Source: Sinotaia quadrata (Eukaryota > Mollusca > Gastropoda > Architaenioglossa > Viviparidae). From it: a stretch of DNA of 64,000 bases. Below the pieces are notes generated by a model. That model was not told where the DNA came from. It did no database searches and saw nothing but the letters and a program-made list of their open reading frames with translations. The stretch lies in the NCBI GenBank assembly GCA_028829895.1, contig CM054182.1:4310501-4374500 (forward strand), in the 5' to 3' direction. How positions within the stretch are numbered: position 1 is the stretch's first letter; each line of letters begins with the position of its first letter. Positions 1-13,979 of this stretch are shown piece by piece. The translations under genes and the position numbers were made by a program.

Positions 1-175
1 AATCCTATATGGCAATAAGGACTGTGACCATAACCTTTTATTTGTAATCCTAAATGGCAATAAGGACTGTGACCATAATCTTTTATTTGTAATCCTATAT
101 GGCAATAAGGACTGTGACCATAACCTTTTATTTGTAATCCTATATGGCAATAAGGACCATGACTAACGTTTTACC
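1..175. repeat. 45-bp minisatellite, gene A intron 9
   Basis: Four units of aatcctatatggcaataagg...; fades by about 300. The same family is longer in gene B at 35640-36045. Confidence 0.9.
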
Positions 176-588
176 TGTATTCCTATAAGCCAAAATGGAT
201 TGTGACCCTCACCTTTAATCGTATTCCTACTGTCGAAAAGGACTGATAAGTCACCTTTGGTTATATTTCTAAAATATTAGTTGATAAGGACTGTCACCTT
301 CAAGAACTATATGGTTTCTGTCTTACAAGTACCAGAAACGTTATCCGCGTGTATGGCCGTGACTCACCTCCATACTTAGTACACTGGAGCGTCCAGTCAA
401 AGATGTGCCTTAATGCTACCAGTAGGAATATCTCTCTGCCTTAGCTAGTTACGCTGTTTGCTGTGCTGTACTTAGAAGACAGAATAATTAACATTTGTTA
501 CCTGGATACGTCAATTGCATGAAGAAAAAATTCAGCAGGTCTGATTACCCTGAGTTTTAGCGGCGAACTAGGTCAGCCATGAGCTTAC
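176..588. other. Intron 9 of gene A, no gene
   Basis: Degenerate repeat to about 300, then single-copy DNA homologous to 36540-36817 (gctaccagtaggaatatc shared). Nothing else recognised. Confidence 0.6.
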
Positions 589-729
589 CTACGGCATTAG
601 TGAAATCAGCAACAGGCCTCGTGCCAGAAGTGGATGTGCCAGAACCCTGGCTTTTCCAGTCAAAGTCGTCCTGTGTGTCCTGCTCTAGATTACACATATC
701 GGTGTCGAAGCTGCATCGAAAAACTGTTT
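589..729 (-). CDS. Gene A exon 9: first part of MAM domain
   Basis: 141 nt, acceptor tttgcacag, donor gtaagc, phase 1 to 1. Codes TVFRCSFDTDMCNLEQ and DTQDDFDWKSQGSG, the first two MAM cysteines and the DDFDW core. Joins directly after LYKCKI in phase. The next exon should lie left of the window. Confidence 0.93.
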
Positions 730-3700
730 CTGTGCAAATGTCAGGGGGTCAAATATGATTCACTTGGTAAATGGCAAAAGCAGATATGATTCTAGTAAGA
801 CAATATAACTGTCTTATGGACAGCCAAGTAACGAAAGAGAGGTCTTAATTAAAACAATGCGAAATAAAATATAATTATATGAAAGTGTTGCTGTGAGGAT
901 TGTGTAAGGGACTATACATGTGTGTGTGTGTTTCAGATGTCGTGTGTACGTATGTGTGTATGCATTAACAGACATAGAAATACATTTCAATAACTATGTC
1001 AAATTTTCACAAATCTGTTTAAATTACAAGGCACTATAAAATTGTAGGTTTGACGTGAAATTCTTAACAACTACCTGTATGGTAGTCGGTATTAGTTATT
1101 TATAAGATAATCAGTCAGTGTCCTGCCAAGAAGAGAAATGTGTGAAGGCCATATCAGAAAGGGTGATAATATAGCTAATATCACATACATCAACAAGGTA
1201 AATTTAATCAGTGTAGGTAAAATTAAATTTCATTGAGACACTGAGGTTTGATTGAGATTTATCATCTGCAGTTTACTAGGTCCTTTGTGAGTGGGGTTAG
1301 GGAATTAATTATGTGTGTATTAAACAGCTTACAGTCGGTATCAAATCAATAGTTATTTGTAATGTAGAAAGCAGTAGTAATTTGTAAGGTTGTCAGTATT
1401 AGTTATCAGTAAGTTAGTGTTAGTTATTTGTAAGGTAGAAAGTAATAGTTATTTGTAAAATAGTAGGAGTACTATTTGTAAGGTAGTCAGAATTAGTTAT
1501 TTGTAAGGTAGTCAGTAGAAGTTATCTATACGGTAGTGAGTATTACTTATTTAGTACTAATTTAGGTAATTAGTATTAGTTGCTTCTATAATCAGTATTA
1601 TTTGTAAGATAGTCAGTATTAGTTAAACGTAAGGTAGTCTATATCAATAGTTATTTGTAAGGAAGTCAGTATTAGTTATTTAGTACTAATTTAGGTAATT
1701 AGTATTAGTTATTTCTGTAATCAGTATTTTTGTAAGGAAGTCAGTATTAGTTATTTGTAAGGTAGTCAGTATTTGGTATTTATAAGGTAGTCAGTATTCG
1801 GTATTTATAAGGTAGTCAGTATTAGTTATTTGTAAGATAGTAAGTACTAGTTACTTGTATTAGTTATTAGTAAGGTAATCAGTAATAGTTATTTTTTTTA
1901 GTAGTTATTTGTAAGGTAGACAATATTATTTATTTTTTAATGTAATCAGTATCCGTTATTTCTATGGTAGACAGAATTAATCTGTAAATATTCAGTATTA
2001 GTAATTTGTAAGGAAGTGAGTATTAGTTATTAGTAATGTTATCAATATTACTTATTTCTAAGGTAGTGAGTATCAGTTATTTGTAAGGTTGTAAGTAACA
2101 GATATTTGTAAGTTAATCAGTATTAGTTATCTGTAAGTTAGTCTATATTAGATGTTTGTAAGATAATTAGTATCAATTATTGTGGCATAGTAAATTTGCT
2201 TATCCCTATTTCTAGACTTAATAATTATATCTGAGTTGCCAAAGTTAACGTGACTCTGCCTTGGGCACTGCTTAAGATGATATTTTGGGGATAAATAACT
2301 CAGGTGGAGAATGTGTTAGAAATGCTGATGAAATCTAAACCATTTTTAGGTGGATGAGTAGTTTTTATTATCCAATGATTAAGATTTACAACAACAAGAT
2401 CAAGCCAATGGGCTGAAATCAAAGTTTACCTATTGAAAAGGATGGTATTTTCTAATCATTTTTAATTTGGAATGGGAAAAGTCCGGTCATGAAAGGTGGA
2501 TTTAGCTTAATGGTAAATTAACTATCAGACAGATTAGATTGAGAATGGACTTAGGAATATTTTGCTATTGATATATTATATACTTGCATTTTACGTAGAG
2601 ATGTATTATATGAGTGGACTATTATTTCTACAAATTGTGAATTATGATGCTTGTATGTAGTGTGCTAAACACTTAACATTGTTTCTAGTGAACCCATCAT
2701 AGATGAAAGAGTGTAAGTACAGAATATTTTAATAATTAATATTAATTCAAAAATTGAGAAATGAAAAATTCTACTCACGAAGCATAATGATATGACTTGT
2801 ATCTAAAAGGAAAACAATGATGAAAATCCAAATAAAGTAAGATGTACAATATAAATAACAACAGATATATTTTAAACAACTACCTATATAGTCATAAGCA
2901 ATACATCCATTATAAATCTAACAATTTATGCACCAGTCACTACCCGGAAAGCTAAATTATTTTCATCCTTGACTTATGGATGACTCCTTTCATAGCACCA
3001 ATCCCAGGCTTAAAAGCAGATTTGTGGCTGGGACATTGCACTTCATAAAGTGAGTCATACCACACGTTCAAAATAAAGATAATTTCGCATGCATTAATAA
3101 GGCAAAAAATGAAATAAAACTTTAAGAGAAATAAAATAAAACACCACTAGTGATGGAAGAAGGGCGTAAGAAATGTCTTAGGAAGGACTGAATCCACATT
3201 TAAACCCTAATGTGGCCAACCACATGTTCTTCCACACTGCATTAGTATCCTAGGCGTTATCAAGTATTAAAAGATTAAAGGTATTATAAATATTAATAAT
3301 CACAAATAAACGGCTATGTACCCTAATCCCAACCTGACATAAAGACGATGTCAACTGTTAAAAGAAAACGCTGACACTTGTAAACTTAGGATAGATGAAA
3401 ATTTTATAGAAATAAAGTAATGATGGCATACAGATAATTATAAATTAAAAATTTTGTGAGTGTAATCTGACTTTGATTTTTGTCCATAGAGTGAGAGATT
3501 TTGTATACAAATCTCTTCAGAATTGCCGAAACTGACTGTTAAGTTGACCCTGTTGACTTGGTGGGTCTTCGCAGGACCTTGTCAACAGTCTGGCGGAGCA
3601 GCGCAGGCTTTGGGTTTTACGTTGGTAGAGAGATTCAGTTGGCTGGAGCCTGTTCTGTCCATCACTCAATGAGCTCAAAAAATTGGCAGGTACTTGGCAG

Positions 3701-6700
3701 TACAAGGAGCTAATGAAGCGCCGATTCTAGGACAAATAAAACCCTTTTTCCCTTTATTTCTAGCAGACACTAAAATAATGATTGACCACCAGATTCACGT
3801 CATTCATACACAGAAACAGGAGGGGACATATGATAGATGAGTGAAAGAAGAAATAGAAAAGAATGAAGTAAATAACAAACATATACATACATCAATATAC
3901 ACAAATGCACACAAATATAATCATAGCTAACCATATGGTTTGATAGTAATAGACAAACATATACATACATCAATATACACAAATATAATTATAGCTATCC
4001 ATATGGTTTGATAGTAAATAACAAACATATACATACACCAATATACACAAATATAATTATAGCTAACCATATGGTTTGATAGTAAATAACAAACATATAC
4101 ATACATGAATATACACAAATATAATCATAGCTAACCATATGGTTTGATAGTAAATAACATATACATACATCAATACACACAAATATAATTATAGCTAACC
4201 ATATGGTTTGATAGTAAGTTCAACCTAACTGACCTTTCTCGGGAAAACCTTTTTACCACTGGGAATCGGGAGAGTTATCTGAACAACGTTTTCTCCGACA
4301 GTGGCAGGATAGGCTCTGATCTTTGAGATGATTTTGGTGTGCACATAGACGGACCAAACCGTCACGTGATTAGTCGGGCTAAATATCTGGCGAATTATTA
4401 CAACCTGACCTACTAGGTGGGCCATTATTTATAATATCACCAAGATCACATCGCAGAAGGCGAGCTAACGGGTAGATGCTAAATGCGAGATCTAAGGGTT
4501 GGTCTCCTTTAACGAGCCTGAAAACGTTTTGAAGCCCTGAGAATTTAAAGTTGAATGAAACGTTGAGTGGCGCCCCCTCTACCAACACACTTTTATTAAA
4601 TATTTTATTAAATACACCTCCCACAATAAATAAATAAGTAAAATAACAAAAACGAAATTAAACTATACACTATACATGTCTTACACACATATACACACAG
4701 AGCACTCAAAAGCATAGCACCCCACTACCACCACCACCCGGATGAATTTAATTTTAAAGGATTAGATTATTTTAAGCAACTCTTAACTGTGATTGAGAGC
4801 ATTATGTAACTTGAATTGTGAAGTGAACTGCAAATGGCCAAATGTATTAATTTAAAATGTGGATTTAGTTGCATACGATTGAACACATTAAACTGAAATG
4901 TGGAGTGAGATTTGACAGAATTAACTTGAAATGTGGAGTTAGTTATGACAGAATTACCTTGAAGTGTGGAGTTATTTAAATATGGTCAAATGTATAGGCA
5001 ATAGAATGAGGGGCAGTGGGCTGATGTTAACATCTGCACGGGGTACAGATGTCCCCGACCTCCACGAGACCCATGCGGCTTTGCAGGTTAGATTTTGGAT
5101 AACCAAAGGCGAGTGTGCTGACAAATGGTACCTTTACACAATCTTTAAAGGTGCATACATATTCATCAAAATAGTTCACGCATAATGTTCAAATATTACA
5201 TGTATTTCAAATGGTATATACATAATAAGTACATGCATAACGTGAAAACCTACCGATTTTACATTTGTACAACCTCTGAATGCGCTCGACATCATTCTTA
5301 CTCATGGCGTACTGCTGACCCATTGTCACTCCCGCAGATTTCTTGATCGCCTTTGGGGTCATAGATGGGAGCGACTTGTTCAAGGCACTCATGTAGGCAC
5401 CGTAGTGCATGAGGGAGCCAAAATCATAGGAAGGTTTCATCAAGCGCATAGTTTTATTAGTCTCTTCACGAAACATTGGCCTGTCATCTGCAATAGTGAT
5501 GGAGTACACTCCCCTTGTAATAGCAAACACGCAGCAACTACACGCAAGTGAAGTGGAGATAGTTGAGGTGAGTGTATAAACATCATTTTTGAACTGCTGC
5601 TACAGTGAAGCAGAAAGTGGGATGATTTGGGTGAATAAAAAAATAATTTAGACCCACTGAAGGAGCTGAGCGAAGTGTTGGCAGCTGTGAGTAGATGAGC
5701 TTCATGGATGAATTTAAAAAATTCAATTGGGACCTACTGCTACACCTGAGTGATATGTAGACAGCTGTGAGTAGACGAGCTTCATGGATGAATTTAAAAA
5801 ATTCAATTGGGACCTACTGCTACACCCGAGTGATATGTAGACAGTTGTGAGTAGATGAGTAGGTAGCCTTGAATGGAAGACCACTGGGGAAATAAAATAA
5901 TTAATTTTCAATCTACTGCTACAGTCAAATATAGTACAGGGAGATGAGTATGATTTGGATAAGTCATAAAACATTTACCGCAAGACCTACTGTTAAAGCC
6001 AAGTATAGAGATATATGTATGATTTGGGTAAGTCATAAAACATTTACTTAAGACCTACTGTTAAAGCCAAGTATAGAGATGTAGGTATGATTCTGGGTGA
6101 ATCATAAAACATTTCCTTAAGACCTACTGTTAAAGCCAAGTATAGAGAAAAGGGAATCAGTTGCGTAAATAATATTGTAATGAGCTGTTGCTGCTAAAGC
6201 TAAGTAAAAGCAAGATCCTACTGAATAAAATTGTTGATGCTATATGATTTGAAAGAGTGGTCATCTCAGAATGTCGTATAGTTTATTGGACTGACACTGA
6301 CAAATCTTTCTCAGATGTTACATTATCCAGGCTGTGAAGCAGTAATGGCCGAAGACAATTATCTTTGACAACAGCCGATGCAAACTAATGAATTTTCATA
6401 GCATTATTAGTCACCATAACGGATAAATATATACCACTAATTAATTAATTTAGTGAATCGAGTAATGATTTTTTTTAAATGATAAAACTTTTAGAAGGAA
6501 CTTACATATCAAAGGGAGATAACGAAATAGTTCAGTGTAAATCTCAGCCTTTCTTTATGTGGAAGAAACAAACATGAATTTCTTACTTACAATTTTCTTT
6601 TGCATTAAAATCTGATTGACAATTGCATACGTTTTCAATTGTACTGAAGAGCGAGAGGTTGCTCATGTGCAGTAAACACTGAAGGGCTATTGTGTGCAGT

Positions 6701-9700
6701 AGCTATTGATAGCTATTATATACAGTAAAAACTGATGGCTATTGTGTGCAGTAGCTATTGATAGCTATTATATACAGTAAAAACTGATGGCTATTATATA
6801 CAGTAAACACTGATGGCTATTGTGTGCAGTAGATATTGATAGCTATTATACAGTAAACACTGATAGCTAATGTGTGCAGTAGATATTGATAGCTATTATT
6901 ATACAGTAAACGCTGATAGCTATTGTGTGGAGTAAACACTGATACCTATTATGAGCAGTAAACATTGATAGCTATTGTGTGTAGTAAACAACAACAGTTA
7001 ATGTGTGCAGTAAACATTGATAGCTATTTTGTGTAGTAAACATTCATAGCTATGTGTGCAGTAAACATACATAGCGACTGTGTTCAGTAAACATTGAAGC
7101 TATTGTGTGTATAAACAATGATAGCTATTGTGTGCAGTAAGCATTCATAGCTACTATGTAGTAAACACTAATAGATATAGTATGCAGTAAACATTGGTAG
7201 TTAATGTGTGTAGTAAGCATTGATAGCTATTTTGTTTAGTAAACAGTGATAGCTATTTTTGTGCAGTAAACATTGATAACATTTGTGTGCAGTAAACTTT
7301 GATAGCTTTAGTAAACATTGATAGCAATTGTGTTTAGTAAACATTGATAACTATTATGTGTAGTAAATAGTGATAGCTATTGTGTGTAGTAAACTTTGAT
7401 CACTACCATATGCAGTAAACATGAATAGCTTTAGTATATAGTAAACATTGATAACTATTGTGTGTAGTAAACATTGATAGGTACTGTGTGTAGTAAACGT
7501 TGTTTAATTTTCTTTTATATAAATATTTTGTTAATTTTCATCGGTCTTGTGTCAATTCTTATCATCTCCATTTTGCATAAAATTCATTTAATCATAGTCA
7601 TTGCGTCTGTCATCGTATCTGTCCATCTGTCCGTTTGTCTGTCTGTCCGCTTGTTTGTTGTTTGTCCGTCCTGTCTGTTTTTATATGTGAGGACTAATCT
7701 TCTGGGGGCTGAAACGAGTCAACGGAGCGATTGACCTCAAATTGTTGTGTGTTTCGTGTCGTCCATCGTAGGGGTACCAACAGAGATATGCACAGAGTAG
7801 GTGAAGGACTTTTATTAGTCAGTTGTTAGAGGTAGAGATATGCACAGAGTAGGTGAAGGACTTTTATTAGTCAGCTGTTAGAGGTAGAGATATGCACAGA
7901 GTAGGTGAAGGACTTTTATTAGTCAGTTGTTAGAGGTAGAGATATACACAGAGTAGGTGAAGGACTTTTATTAGTCTGTTAGAGGTAGAGATATACACAG
8001 AGAAGGTGAAGGACTTTTATTAGTCAGTTGTTAGAGGTAGAGATATACACAGAGTAGGTGAAGGACTTTTATTAGTCTGTTAGAGGTGGGCTTGTGTGCC
8101 TTTATAAAAAGTATGGATTCAGTGTATCGTGTCATGGACATGCGAGTATTTGTGTTGCTGTTTATCATTTACTTGTTTGACTGCCCTGGTCCCTGTGAGT
8201 TTAGAAATGAGCGCTTTATAAAAATAAAATGATTGCTATTATAAGCTATGTGCCTTGTTTGGTGAATTTGTACAAATGGCTGTGACTGTAGAAAGCAAGA
8301 ACATTGAACAAGGTCACTCGTGACAAAGACTCACGAATAGCATCACCAACACGCACCCCCATCCCCCAGTGTAACTAGGTGGAGGTAACTAAATGATGCC
8401 AGGTGTTTTAGGATTTCTGGCAAAGAAAAAAAGAGTTAAGTTCAGTGTAAATCTCAGGAGGTAACTAAATGATGCCAGGTGTTTTAGGATTTCTGGCAAA
8501 GAAAAAAAGAGTTAAGTTCAGTGTAAATCTCAGGAGGTAACTAAATGATGCCAGGTGTTTTAGGATTTCTGGCAAAGAAAAAAAGAGTTAAGTTCAGTGT
8601 AAATCTCAGGAGGTAACTAAATGATGCCAGGTGTTTTAGGATTTCTGGCAAAGAAAAAAAGAGTTAAGTTCAGTGTAAATCTCAGGAGGTAACTAAATGA
8701 TGCCAGGTGTTTTAGGATTTCTGGCAAAGAAAAAAAGAGTTAAGTTCAGTGTAAATCTCAGGAGGTAACTAAATGATGCCAGGTGTTTTAGGATTTCTGG
8801 CAAAGAAAAAAAGAGTTAAGTTCAGTGTAAATCTCAGGAGGTAACTAAATGATGCCAGGTGTTTTAGGATTTCTGGCAAAGAAAAAAAGAGTAAAGTTCA
8901 GTGGACTGTCTTACCGAGAGCGATGTTACTGAGGTGGACTCTGATGTAGTTGTCGCGGTCGTATCGGCTCTGTTCATGAAAGAAACCCAGCGCGTGGATC
9001 ATCTCATGCATGATGGCGCCCTTAAAATCGCAATCGTCGCTTACAGCGAACAATTGTGCACCTCCCATTCGTCCAACGAAGGACGCGCACCCCCTGTAGA
9101 GTTATATTTAGATCAGTCACTGTCACTCATTTTCTCAACTAGAGCCCCAGGTACAAATAATGTTTAGATCACTGCAATTTACTTTCGTCCTGACTCTGAA
9201 TGGCATTTGTATACTCATTCAGTTTCAGATCTTTACATTTAACCTACGTCCTAAATTTATTGCCATTCGTAAAGTCATTCAGTTTCAGATGTTTACTTTA
9301 ACCTGCATCCTAAATTTGAATGTCATTTGTAAAATAATTCAGTTTCAGATCTTGGCTAGTAATATTCATCCTAATTTTGGTTTACTTTTGTAAAGTCATT
9401 CAGTTGTAAATACCTATTATTAATTTGCTTCTTTATTTTGAGTGGCAATTGTGAAGTCATCCAGTTTTAGATCACAGCTATTAACTTGTATACAACTATT
9501 TTTGAAAGGCATTTGTAAGTCATCAGTTTTAGATCATTACAACTCGCTTCTTAATTGGGCTTGTGTAGCCAGCTCAGAATTATATTTTCCATTCTTGGAA
9601 ACAAATATGAGCATTTGGGCTGCTGGCAGTTTATGCCGTGTTGATTTAAGGTAAGAAATGTTGAAAGTTGTCTTTATTTACGTGGAACACACTCTATAAT

Positions 9701-12700
9701 CATTCACACTTTGTAGTTAAACTAAATAACAGCGCATATCATATTAGATGGGTTAGACACGAGAGATATTTTTTGACATTTATTTGATTTACAACGAGGC
9801 TATCAACTCTGCTGAATATAAATGGAATTACAATACAGAATACTAAAGACAATTCTGAGATTGCAGTATTCGCCTGAAGCATATTATTTAGAATTTCGCC
9901 TGTACTAAGAAATAAAGTTACTGGGGTAGAAACTTTGTGTGGTAAATAAAGTTACTGGGGTAGAAACTTTGTGTGGTAAATAAAGTTATTGGGGTAGAAA
10001 CTTTGTGTGGTAAATAAAGTTACTGGGGTAGAAACTTTGTGTGGTAAATAAAGTTATTGGGGTAGAAACTTTGTGTGGTAAATCAATGGAATGATACTTC
10101 TGAATTTTAAAGGGATACTTTGGATTTTTATGTGACCAACGCTAGTTAGCCGATTTAAGACTGATACTGACTAAAGAAGAGAAGTGACAAATGGGATAGG
10201 AAGAACTTAGGTTTTATCTAGCTACCGACAGTAAGAGAGACAATACTGACTAAAGAGAAGTGACAATTGGGATAGGAAGAACTTAGGTTTTATCTAGCTG
10301 CCGACAGTAAGTTAGACAATACTGACTAAAGAGAAGTGACAATTGGGATAGGAAGAACTTAGGTTTTATCTAGCTGCCGACAGTAAGTTAGACAATACTG
10401 ACTAAAGAGAAGTGACAATTGGGATAGGAAGAACTTAGGTTTTATCTAGCTACCGACAGTAAGAGAGACAATACGTGGGAGTCTTGATCACAGTCGTTTA
10501 ACGATCGTCGGAAATGAAATGGCGACGTGTAGTTAGCCATAAGCACTTACCTTGTTAACAATGGAAGTCAGTCCAATTATATGAACTACACTAAGAAAAC
10601 GGCATTCAGAGTTTGAATTCTCCTTGTTAACAATGGAAGTCCAATAATATGAACTACACTAAGTCCGGCATGCATCACGCTGCAGTTTGAATTCTCGTTG
10701 CTATATGAAGCTCTTTGTCGACTACAATTTTGAAATGGACTGAATTTAAAATGAAATTCGGATACATAGTCTGTGAGACATCATTTAAAATGATACACAG
10801 ACCCATGATCTGTGAAACTTTATTTAAGATGATACAAAGACTAATGGTCTGTGAGACTTACAATAAATTATACCCATAGTATATGAGATTTTATTTAGGA
10901 TTATATATAGACTATTGGTGTGTGAGAGTTACTATAAATTATACACAGAGTATATGATATTTTATTTAGAATTATATATAGACTATTGGTGTGAGTTACT
11001 ATAAATTATACCCATAGTATATGAGATTTTATTTAGAATTATATATAGACTATTGGTGTGTGAGTTACTATAAATTATACCCATAGTATATGAGATTTTA
11101 TTTAGAATTATATATAGACTATCGGAGCGAGACAATGTAGAATGAAAGGAGAATTCACTGTGTGTGTGACTTAATTTAGAAAGATAAATGGAATCGTGGT
11201 CACTGAGACTTAGCTCACTGTGAGTTCTGGAAAGCAGATCACACAATGTATATATATTATGTATTTTAACATAGTACTGACTGCTGTGATACTTTTTTCA
11301 ATAAATATTTTTAAAATACCTCACATTCCACAACAAATTCGTACTGATAACTATAGCAAGTTAAACTGACATGTGAGAAAAAGGAGAAGATCCTAAAGTT
11401 TGTTAGAGATAACTCTACAATCTTCTTATCAACATTTTGTTTACGTTAAACTGACATTTTTAATATTCTTCCATTCTGAAAGATTTGAATGATTTGCCAT
11501 GACTATTCATGAAAGAAAGGAAGGAAGGAATCTTCAGAGTTTTTATAGAAGCTCGAGGTCGGACACGGAATATTGTACATCCAAATTACCTTTAGATTAT
11601 TACATATTGTGTCTTTATTTGGAAAATGGCGAAATATCATACATCCAAATTACATTTAGATTATTAAAATTGTGTTTTAATTTGGAATATGGTATAAATA
11701 TCATACATCCAAATTACTTCTAGATTATTACAAACTATGTCTTAATTTGGAATGTGGCGGAAAAGTATTCTTAGAAAATTGCAGATTGGTTCAGTTTAGA
11801 ATGGCGTTTATGAATTTTTTTATTTTACTTTTTTTTTTTTTTTTTTTGGGGGGGGGAATATTTCAAATGGCAACTCTACGCAGGTAATTTGATATATGTG
11901 CAACTCTGTCATTAAAGTGACCCTAAATCACTTAAGAGTTCGTCAGTATTACAATATCAGTAATTTGATATATGTGCAACTCTGTCATTAAAGTGACCCT
12001 AAATCACTTAAGAGTTCGTCAGTATTACAATATCAGTAATTTGATATATGTGCAACTCTGTCATTAAAGTGACCCTAAATCACTTAAGAGTTCGTCAGTA
12101 TTACAATATCAGTAAATGGTTTTGCATGAGGACAGCATCGGTTTTTAGCGTTATAAAATAATAAATAAACCAAGTTTTCTGCTATACATATCCCCACCCA
12201 TTATTGCCAGCATATATACACATAAAGAAACCATCCATGTTACACGTCACATCACACACAAGCACACTCACAAATATGTACGCACACAGGTAGCTATAAA
12301 CTATCAAGTGCATACACATCAACTATTCACACTCTTGCCTGCATATATACACACACAAAAACCACTTGTAAACACATATGTACATATTTGCACAGAAGAA
12401 TAAATTATACACGCATATACACACACTCACCACTTAGTTTTCTGGATGTCGACGTAATCAGGCTCAGAGGTCCGTGGCACAAATGTAATGCAGTTTGTAA
12501 CATTATACCTCGTGTTTATCTCAATTTCGGCCATGGCAGTCATGATAGTGTTGTGTTGTATCACGGCTACAACACAATATGACATCAAATTCGACCATTA
12601 CAATATGTTATACAGCACACTTCAAAGACTTGACTTCATCCTTACAATGCTTGACATAATTACATTCAACAGAGATGACGCCATCCTTACAATGCTTGAC

Positions 12701-13892
12701 ACAATTTCGCATAACAGTGGTGACTTCGTACTTACAAGGCTTGACACAATTACATTCAACAAAGATAACCTCATCCTTACCATACTTGACACAATTACAT
12801 TCAACAAAGATAACATCATCCTTACAATGCTTGACACAATTACCTTCAACAGAGATGACTTCTCCTAACAATGTTTAACGCAATTACGTTCAGTAAGCTT
12901 GACTTCATCCATACAATGCTTGACACAATTGCTTTCAACAGAGATATCTTCATTTTTAAAATGCTTGACACAATTTCGTTGAACCGAGAAGACCTCATCC
13001 AATCAATGCTTGACACAATTGCATTCAGCAGAGATGACGTCATCCATACAATGTTTGGCACAATTACGTTCATCAGCGATGACCTCATCCTTATAATGTT
13101 TGACAAATTTGATTCACATATCTGTCAGGCAGCTTGTCCAGTTCTATATAGGTCACATATCTGTCAGGCAGCTTGTCCACTTCTATACAGGTCACATATC
13201 TGTCAGGCAGCTTGTCCACTTATATATATATAGGTCAACATATCTGTCAGGCAGCTTGTCCACTTCTATATAGGTCACATATCTGTCAGGCAGCTTGTCC
13301 ACTTCTATATAGATCCATAATTTTAATGCATGCCGAATAGAGATGCAGACGTTGAGATGAAAATAATTTAGTTATCAATAAATTGAGAAATAAAAAGTAT
13401 ACTAAAGAATTAATGTGGATCATCAGTAATATAACACTCACTGAAATCATTGCTGATCTTGTAAGGAACCGTTCCATTGGGCCATTTGGCGGAACTCTCG
13501 CGTCTCGCATTTCGGAACTGATAAAACAACATTGAAATAAAGTCTCTTTCTCTCTCCACCATGTCAGTAAATTTATAAGACTATGTATTTGTCTGTCTGT
13601 CTCTCTGTCTATCTACAAACAAAATGAAAGTTAGTGGAAAATAGAAACATGTACTCATGATCCATCTTAATCTTAGAAAGCTCGCTTTCCTTTCTTAACA
13701 ATATAAATAGGTCCAACAGACAATATTTACAAAGTAGCTGGGGACTAGGTTGGAGTAAGGGAGGGAATTAAATGATTGGTCATTTATTTATAGATTAACA
13801 AAACAAACAGAAATGCCAATGATAAAATAATGTCCTATACATGTACATGGAGCGTGGTCATAGTGTGTGTGTATGTTTGCGTGAGTGTGTGT

Positions 13893-13979
<87 letters not shown>

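Noticed and set aside
4225..4624. Possible extra exon of the astacin genes
   Set aside because: Gene B has a frame-breaking one-base deletion in the same segment, and exons 8 and 9 already join in phase without it.
8381..8890. CRISPR-like regularly spaced repeats
   Set aside because: Head-to-tail identical units with no variable spacers, in a eukaryotic intron.
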